Part shown: piece after piece, positions 61,285-64,000 of the stretch
Layout of the letters: every line of letters starts with the position of its first letter
Position numbering within the stretch: the first letter of the stretch is position 1
Source of the DNA: Lachnospiraceae bacterium
GTDB lineage: Bacteria > Bacillota > Clostridia > Lachnospirales > Lachnospiraceae
NCBI GenBank assembly: GCA_014804755.1
Contig: JAAUZE010000003.1
Coordinates: 145,969 to 209,968, forward strand
Direction of reading: 5' to 3'
Length of the DNA: 64,000 nt
Notes under the pieces: model-generated
Database searches by the model: none
Told to the model about the DNA's origin: nothing
What the model saw: only the letters and a program-made list of their open reading frames with translations
Translations under genes and position numbers: made by a program

Positions 61285-61839
61285 TTACTGCCTGTGATGT
61301 CGTCCACCGTGTTGCCCACGGTCAGTCCGGTCCTTGCAGAAAGCCGTTTCGCAGGAACCGTCGCAATAACCATATTTATGGTCGTATCCGCAGTATTCAT
61401 AGCCGTCGTGAGAGTGCCGTCCGTATTCGGCGCATTCGTCTACCGTGCAGGGAGGACAGCCGTATCCGTTATATTCACAACCATCGTGAGAGTGCCGTCC
61501 ATATTCGGTGCATCCATCTACCGTGCAGGGAGGACAAGCATATCCGTAATATTCACAACCATCGTGAGTATGCTGTCCGTATTCGGTGCATCCGTCTACC
61601 GTGCAGGGCGGACAAGTGTGTCCGTTATATTCACAACCATCGTGAGTATGCCGCCCGTATTCGGTGCATCCATCCACTGTACAGGGCGGACAGTCAGGCT
61701 CCGTGGCAGATGAATACCCGTCAGATTCGTGATGTCCCCCATTCCCGTCATGCCCGTGATGGGCGGAGACCGGTATGGTAAAAAGGACGAAAACCAGCGC
61801 GGCAGTCATTGTCGCAGCAATCAATTTTTTAAAACGCAT
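61285..61839 (-). CDS. Secreted Cys/His-rich tandem-repeat protein
   Basis: A 184-aa exported protein: signal peptide (MRFKKLIAATMTAALVFVLF, then VSAHHG), a His/Gly spacer, then four tandem 26-residue repeats at residues 50-153. Each repeat reads close to CPPCTVDGCTEYGRHTHDG, then CEYNGHT. Each carries C-x2-C-x4-C, H-x-H and one more Cys. The tail is also Cys/His-rich. The repeats look like metal-binding or disulfide-knot modules. The underlying DNA is a 78-bp tandem repeat at about 61380-61690. The opposite strand reads open across it but is an artefact. Confidence 0.85.
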   Translation of the reverse strand: MRFKKLIAATMTAALVFVLFTIPVSAHHGHDGNGGHHESDGYSSATEPDCPPCTVDGCTEYGRHTHDGCEYNGHTCPPCTVDGCTEYGQHTHDGCEYYGYACPPCTVDGCTEYGRHSHDGCEYNGYGCPPCTVDECAEYGRHSHDGYEYCGYDHKYGYCDGSCETAFCKDRTDRGQHGGRHHRQ

Positions 61840-62034
61840 GGCGCGTACCTCCTTTTGAATGAAACAAAGAAGTCGGTTACATTTTTATAATATATTAGTA
61901 TAGCATGCAACGGGGGTCTATTCAAGAATTGCAGGAAAAATCTTTCCTTAAAATTTGGCATTGTTTCGCTTCCGCGCGTTTTATGCTATCATAGGATCAA
62001 TGATTTGTTTTTTTATCAGAAGGGATGATTTCTT

Positions 62035-62559
62035 ATGGAAAAGACGATGACGGTAAATCAGACAGAGTACACGATCGTAAAACTCCTTGGACACGGAAAG
62101 GGCGGATATTCTTATCTGGCATGCAGGGATGGGGAACAGGTTGTGCTGAAGCAGATTCATCATGAGCCTTGCGCGTATTATACGTTCGGAAATAAGATCG
62201 AAGCGGAGCAGAACGATTATCAGCGTCTCCTTTTAACGGGAATCCGCATACCGAAGCTGGTGGATGTGGACGTTCCGAATGAGAGGATCGTGAAAGAATA
62301 TATTGCGGGACCGACGCTGTCCGAACTGATCAAACAGGATATGCCGATCGATCCGTATCTGCCGCAGGTCAGGGAAATGGCGGAGCAGGTGCGCGCCCAC
62401 GGACTGAACATCGATTATTTTCCGACCAATTTTGTGGTACAGGAGGAGCAGGTCTATTATGTGGACTATGAATGCAACCCCTATTCGGAGGAGTGGAGCT
62501 TTGAGAACTGGGGAGTGACGTGCTATTCGAAGCAGGCGCTCAGTAAAGAGAAGGCGTGA
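62035..62559 (+). CDS. Small kinase-like protein
   Basis: A 174-aa protein with a protein-kinase-like fold in short form: glycine-loop LLGHGKGGYSYLACRDGEQV, the ATP-contact Lys in VVLKQIHHEP, a catalytic-like NIDYFPTNFVV and a metal-binding-like YYVDYECNPY in place of DFG. It resembles small bacterial Ser/Thr or aminoglycoside-type kinases; the substrate is unknown. AGAAGGGATG is upstream. Its 3' end is partly repeated at 63409. Confidence 0.7.
   Translation: MEKTMTVNQTEYTIVKLLGHGKGGYSYLACRDGEQVVLKQIHHEPCAYYTFGNKIEAEQNDYQRLLLTGIRIPKLVDVDVPNERIVKEYIAGPTLSELIKQDMPIDPYLPQVREMAEQVRAHGLNIDYFPTNFVVQEEQVYYVDYECNPYSEEWSFENWGVTCYSKQALSKEKA
62530..62549 (+). repeat. Direct repeat, copy 1 (kinase gene 3' end)
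   Basis: AAGCAGGCGCTCAGTAAAGA differs at one base from 63409-63428. Confidence 0.75.
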
Positions 62560-62574
62560 GATTTCCGATGGGTG

Positions 62575-62961
62575 TTAAACTAAATATTTTTGTATCACTT
62601 CAATAATATACTCGGCGGATTCCAACTGCTTTTCTGTTTCTTCCAAGGAAGCGATGAAAAAATCATCATAATCGCTGTTTTCCCGTTTTCGCTGTAAATG
62701 AGCCAGCTTTTTACCAACCTCTTTTGGAAGCTTTCCTGTTGCAATATAGTGTTTGTTAAAATAGGAGACGACATCTTTATGGCGCTTAAAATCCACTGCT
62801 TCTAATGCGAGCACTGCCTTTGCAGCATAAAAAGCCGCATAATAGCAGCGATTAATAGCGTCTTTATAATGTTTGTTGGAGACACACCACTTTGCAGTTT
62901 CCAAGGTTTCTAAGGCACTGGCAATTCGATATTGGCATAGGTCTTTTTCCTTGCTATCCAT
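62575..62961 (-). CDS. HEPN-domain toxin-like protein (HepT-type)
   Basis: The start at 62961 follows GAAGGAG; longer in-frame readings overlap its partner. The 128-aa HEPN (PF05168-like) protein has DAINRCYYAAFYAAKAVLAL and a RENSDYDDFF block in the place where other HEPN toxins have R-x4-6-H. In HEPN/MNT pairs the HEPN protein is the toxin or the nuclease, and the MNT partner adds AMP to block it. The gene overlaps the MNT gene by 8 bp. Confidence 0.85.
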   Translation of the reverse strand: MDSKEKDLCQYRIASALETLETAKWCVSNKHYKDAINRCYYAAFYAAKAVLALEAVDFKRHKDVVSYFNKHYIATGKLPKEVGKKLAHLQRKRENSDYDDFFIASLEETEKQLESAEYIIEVIQKYLV

Positions 62962-63289
62962 TGATCTCAACTCCTTCATTTCGGACAGTGCGGTAAAATG
63001 GTAAGACATCTGCCCAATATTCGAATTGATTTTCGTTTTTGATGATCGGTGAAATATGGATTCCATGCTCTAACTCAATATCAAAAGCCAGATCAAAGAT
63101 GGAGCTTTCGAAATGCTCTATCTTTTCGGGGGACAATTTCACCAAGATCATTACATCTACGTCTGAATTTTCTTGAAAATCACCTCTGGCATAAGATCCG
63201 TAAAGAATGATTTTGGATAAATCTTTTCCTAATAATCTTTTTAATTGTATAGAAAATCCATATAGGATACTTCTGATCGCATTTGGCAT
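62954..63289 (-). CDS. MNT-type nucleotidyltransferase antitoxin (MntA-like)
   Basis: A 111-aa minimal nucleotidyltransferase with GSYARGDFQENSDVDVMI, which matches G-S-x10-D-x-D. The third Asp may be in the later strand (FDIELEHG). The start at 63289 follows GGAGG. It is the first gene of the pair with the HEPN gene. Confidence 0.88.
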   Translation of the reverse strand: MPNAIRSILYGFSIQLKRLLGKDLSKIILYGSYARGDFQENSDVDVMILVKLSPEKIEHFESSIFDLAFDIELEHGIHISPIIKNENQFEYWADVLPFYRTVRNEGVEING

Positions 63290-63408
63290 ACGAACCCTCC
63301 ATGTTGCCAACAGCCTGTGAATTTAATGTGAACAACGTTCGCGTTTTATGCTTATATTATATCCGTTTTTCAAAGAAATGTCTATATGGCGCAAATTGGT
63401 GACGGTAT

Positions 63409-63428
63409 AAGCAGGCGCTCAGCAAAGA
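63409..63428 (+). repeat. Direct repeat, copy 2 (kinase 3' end)
   Basis: AAGCAGGCGCTCAGCAAAGA mirrors 62530-62549 with one mismatch and lies just upstream (in MNT orientation) of the HEPN/MNT module. A short stretch before it (GTGACGG) also resembles the kinase gene. Confidence 0.7.
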
Positions 63429-63429
63429 A

Positions 63430-63460
63430 GAGGGAGTTATCCAAAGCGGATAACTCCCTC
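63430..63460 (-). terminator. Hairpin after the SOD-like gene
   Basis: GAGGGAGTTATCC and GGATAACTCCCTC form a perfect 13-bp stem with a 5-nt loop, past the SOD-like stop. Only a weak T-rich stretch follows on the minus strand. Confidence 0.7.
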
Positions 63461-63494
63461 GAAAGCATTTTAACGGGTGATGGCAGCCGTTATC

Positions 63495-63986
63495 TCATCG
63501 GCATCTGCTCCGGATGATCCCGCATCCGATTTTGGCGCCCGCGTCTCCCGACGGCTGTGTGTGAAAATCATCACTCATTCTGTGGATGATGACGGCTCTG
63601 CCCAAAATCTCATTGACGCGGAAGCGGTCGGTCATAAACGCTAAAAACGCTCTGCCGCCCGCACCAAAGAGCGGCGGCATATCGCCCGCATGATAGGGAT
63701 GCGGACAACGGCAGGGATTATAGTGTCCGCCTGCGTCGGCAAAGGGATCGCTGCAGTCTCCCGCGCATTCCATCCCTTCGTGAATATGAAAGCCGAAGAT
63801 CAGCTCATCGCAAGGCTGATCCTCGATCGGCAGCCCCTCGATTTCCGCAACGACCATTACATAGCCGCACATTTGATAAAAACGCACCGTTCCGCTTACG
63901 TCCGGGTAGCTGCTGCTGCCTGAGACAAAAGCCATTGCGTCGGGATTTTTGCGAAAAATAGATTGAAATTGATCAGAATAACTCAT
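63495..63986 (-). CDS. Cu/Zn superoxide dismutase-like protein
   Basis: A 163-aa member of the Cu/Zn SOD fold. Metal ligands are all visible: His67 and His69 in GFHIHEG, His88 in GGHYNP, His96, His99 and Asp102 in PHPYHAGDM, and His142 in DDFHTQPSG. A conserved disulfide fits Cys78 and Cys155. There is no signal peptide, so it is probably cytoplasmic. The active-site Arg of classic SODs (near DAG-x-R-x-x-C) is Lys152 here. GGAGG lies before the ATG, which completes the gene inside the window. Confidence 0.85.
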   Translation of the reverse strand: MSYSDQFQSIFRKNPDAMAFVSGSSSYPDVSGTVRFYQMCGYVMVVAEIEGLPIEDQPCDELIFGFHIHEGMECAGDCSDPFADAGGHYNPCRCPHPYHAGDMPPLFGAGGRAFLAFMTDRFRVNEILGRAVIIHRMSDDFHTQPSGDAGAKIGCGIIRSRCR

Positions 63987-64000
63987 AAATCCTCCGATTC

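Noticed and set aside
61380..61690. Regular 78-bp repeats that could look like a CRISPR array
   Set aside because: The units are joined without unique spacers and keep the reading frame of a secreted protein.
61240..61713. Plus-strand frame with repeated Val/Ile/Thr units
   Set aside because: It is the complement of the Cys/His repeat gene, which has a signal peptide.

Overview
The window looks like a chromosome segment of a Lachnospiraceae-type member of the Clostridia. This is inferred from gene content, not from a marker gene: a class III (Firmicutes) fructose-bisphosphatase, a eukaryote-type HisA, a YerC/TrpR-like repressor, a PspA plus YdjI-like SPFH pair, a DUF1836 regulator, the ThrE two-subunit exporter and strong GGAGG ribosome sites. 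No rRNA or tRNA gene was found.

Region by region: 1-23.5 kb is mostly ordinary core genome. It holds a TcaA-like membrane protein, an SH3 protein, a class A PBP, yigZ, typA, a two-OB-fold SSB-like protein, a corrinoid adenosyltransferase, and a lysine riboswitch ahead of dapA. dapB-fbp, an Asn/Thr/Ser repeat lipoprotein, hisA, a cold shock protein, yerC, regulators and UPF0340 follow. A damaged IS110 element sits at 20.9-22.4 kb next to an aldo/keto reductase. From 23.5 to 31.5 kb the sequence is AT-rich and defence-related. It holds the relic of a type I locus (start of hsdM joined to a broken rhuM), a BcgI-like fused nuclease/methyltransferase with a specificity subunit, a RelB/RelE toxin-antitoxin pair, and an AbiJ-like HEPN gene with two small companions. 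From 32 to 36.2 kb runs a two-component operon with unusual small membrane and repeat proteins. From 36.4 to 49.9 kb there is a diguanylate cyclase, a DUF2238 protein, cls, a MATE pump, a lone NMT1-like binding lipoprotein, pspA-ydjI, pcrA and rlmD. From 49.9 to 64 kb the core is mixed with small cargo modules: KilA-N plus a HEPN-like gene after rlmD, an XRE regulator, MerR with an aldo/keto reductase and an epimerase, an ICE-like gene between two partial copies of a small HTH gene, thrE, a Cys/His-repeat secreted protein, a kinase-like protein, a HEPN/MNT toxin-antitoxin pair and a Cu/Zn SOD-like protein.

Genes that work together: dapA (lysine-controlled) and dapB make diaminopimelate and lysine. 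The two-component pair overlaps its neighbours and probably controls the membrane proteins around it. The methyltransferase and HsdS join at a T8 run that could allow a -1 frameshift. MerR faces the aldo/keto reductase promoter, which has the 19-bp spacer typical of MerR control.

The most interesting pattern is that three small AT-rich modules (49.8-52.1, 58.2-58.8 and 62.55-63.4 kb) each lie between two partial copies of the end of a neighbouring host gene. Together with the eroded and replaced restriction locus, this suggests a repeated way of gaining defence or toxin cargo. All family assignments come from reading motifs by eye; no database search was run.
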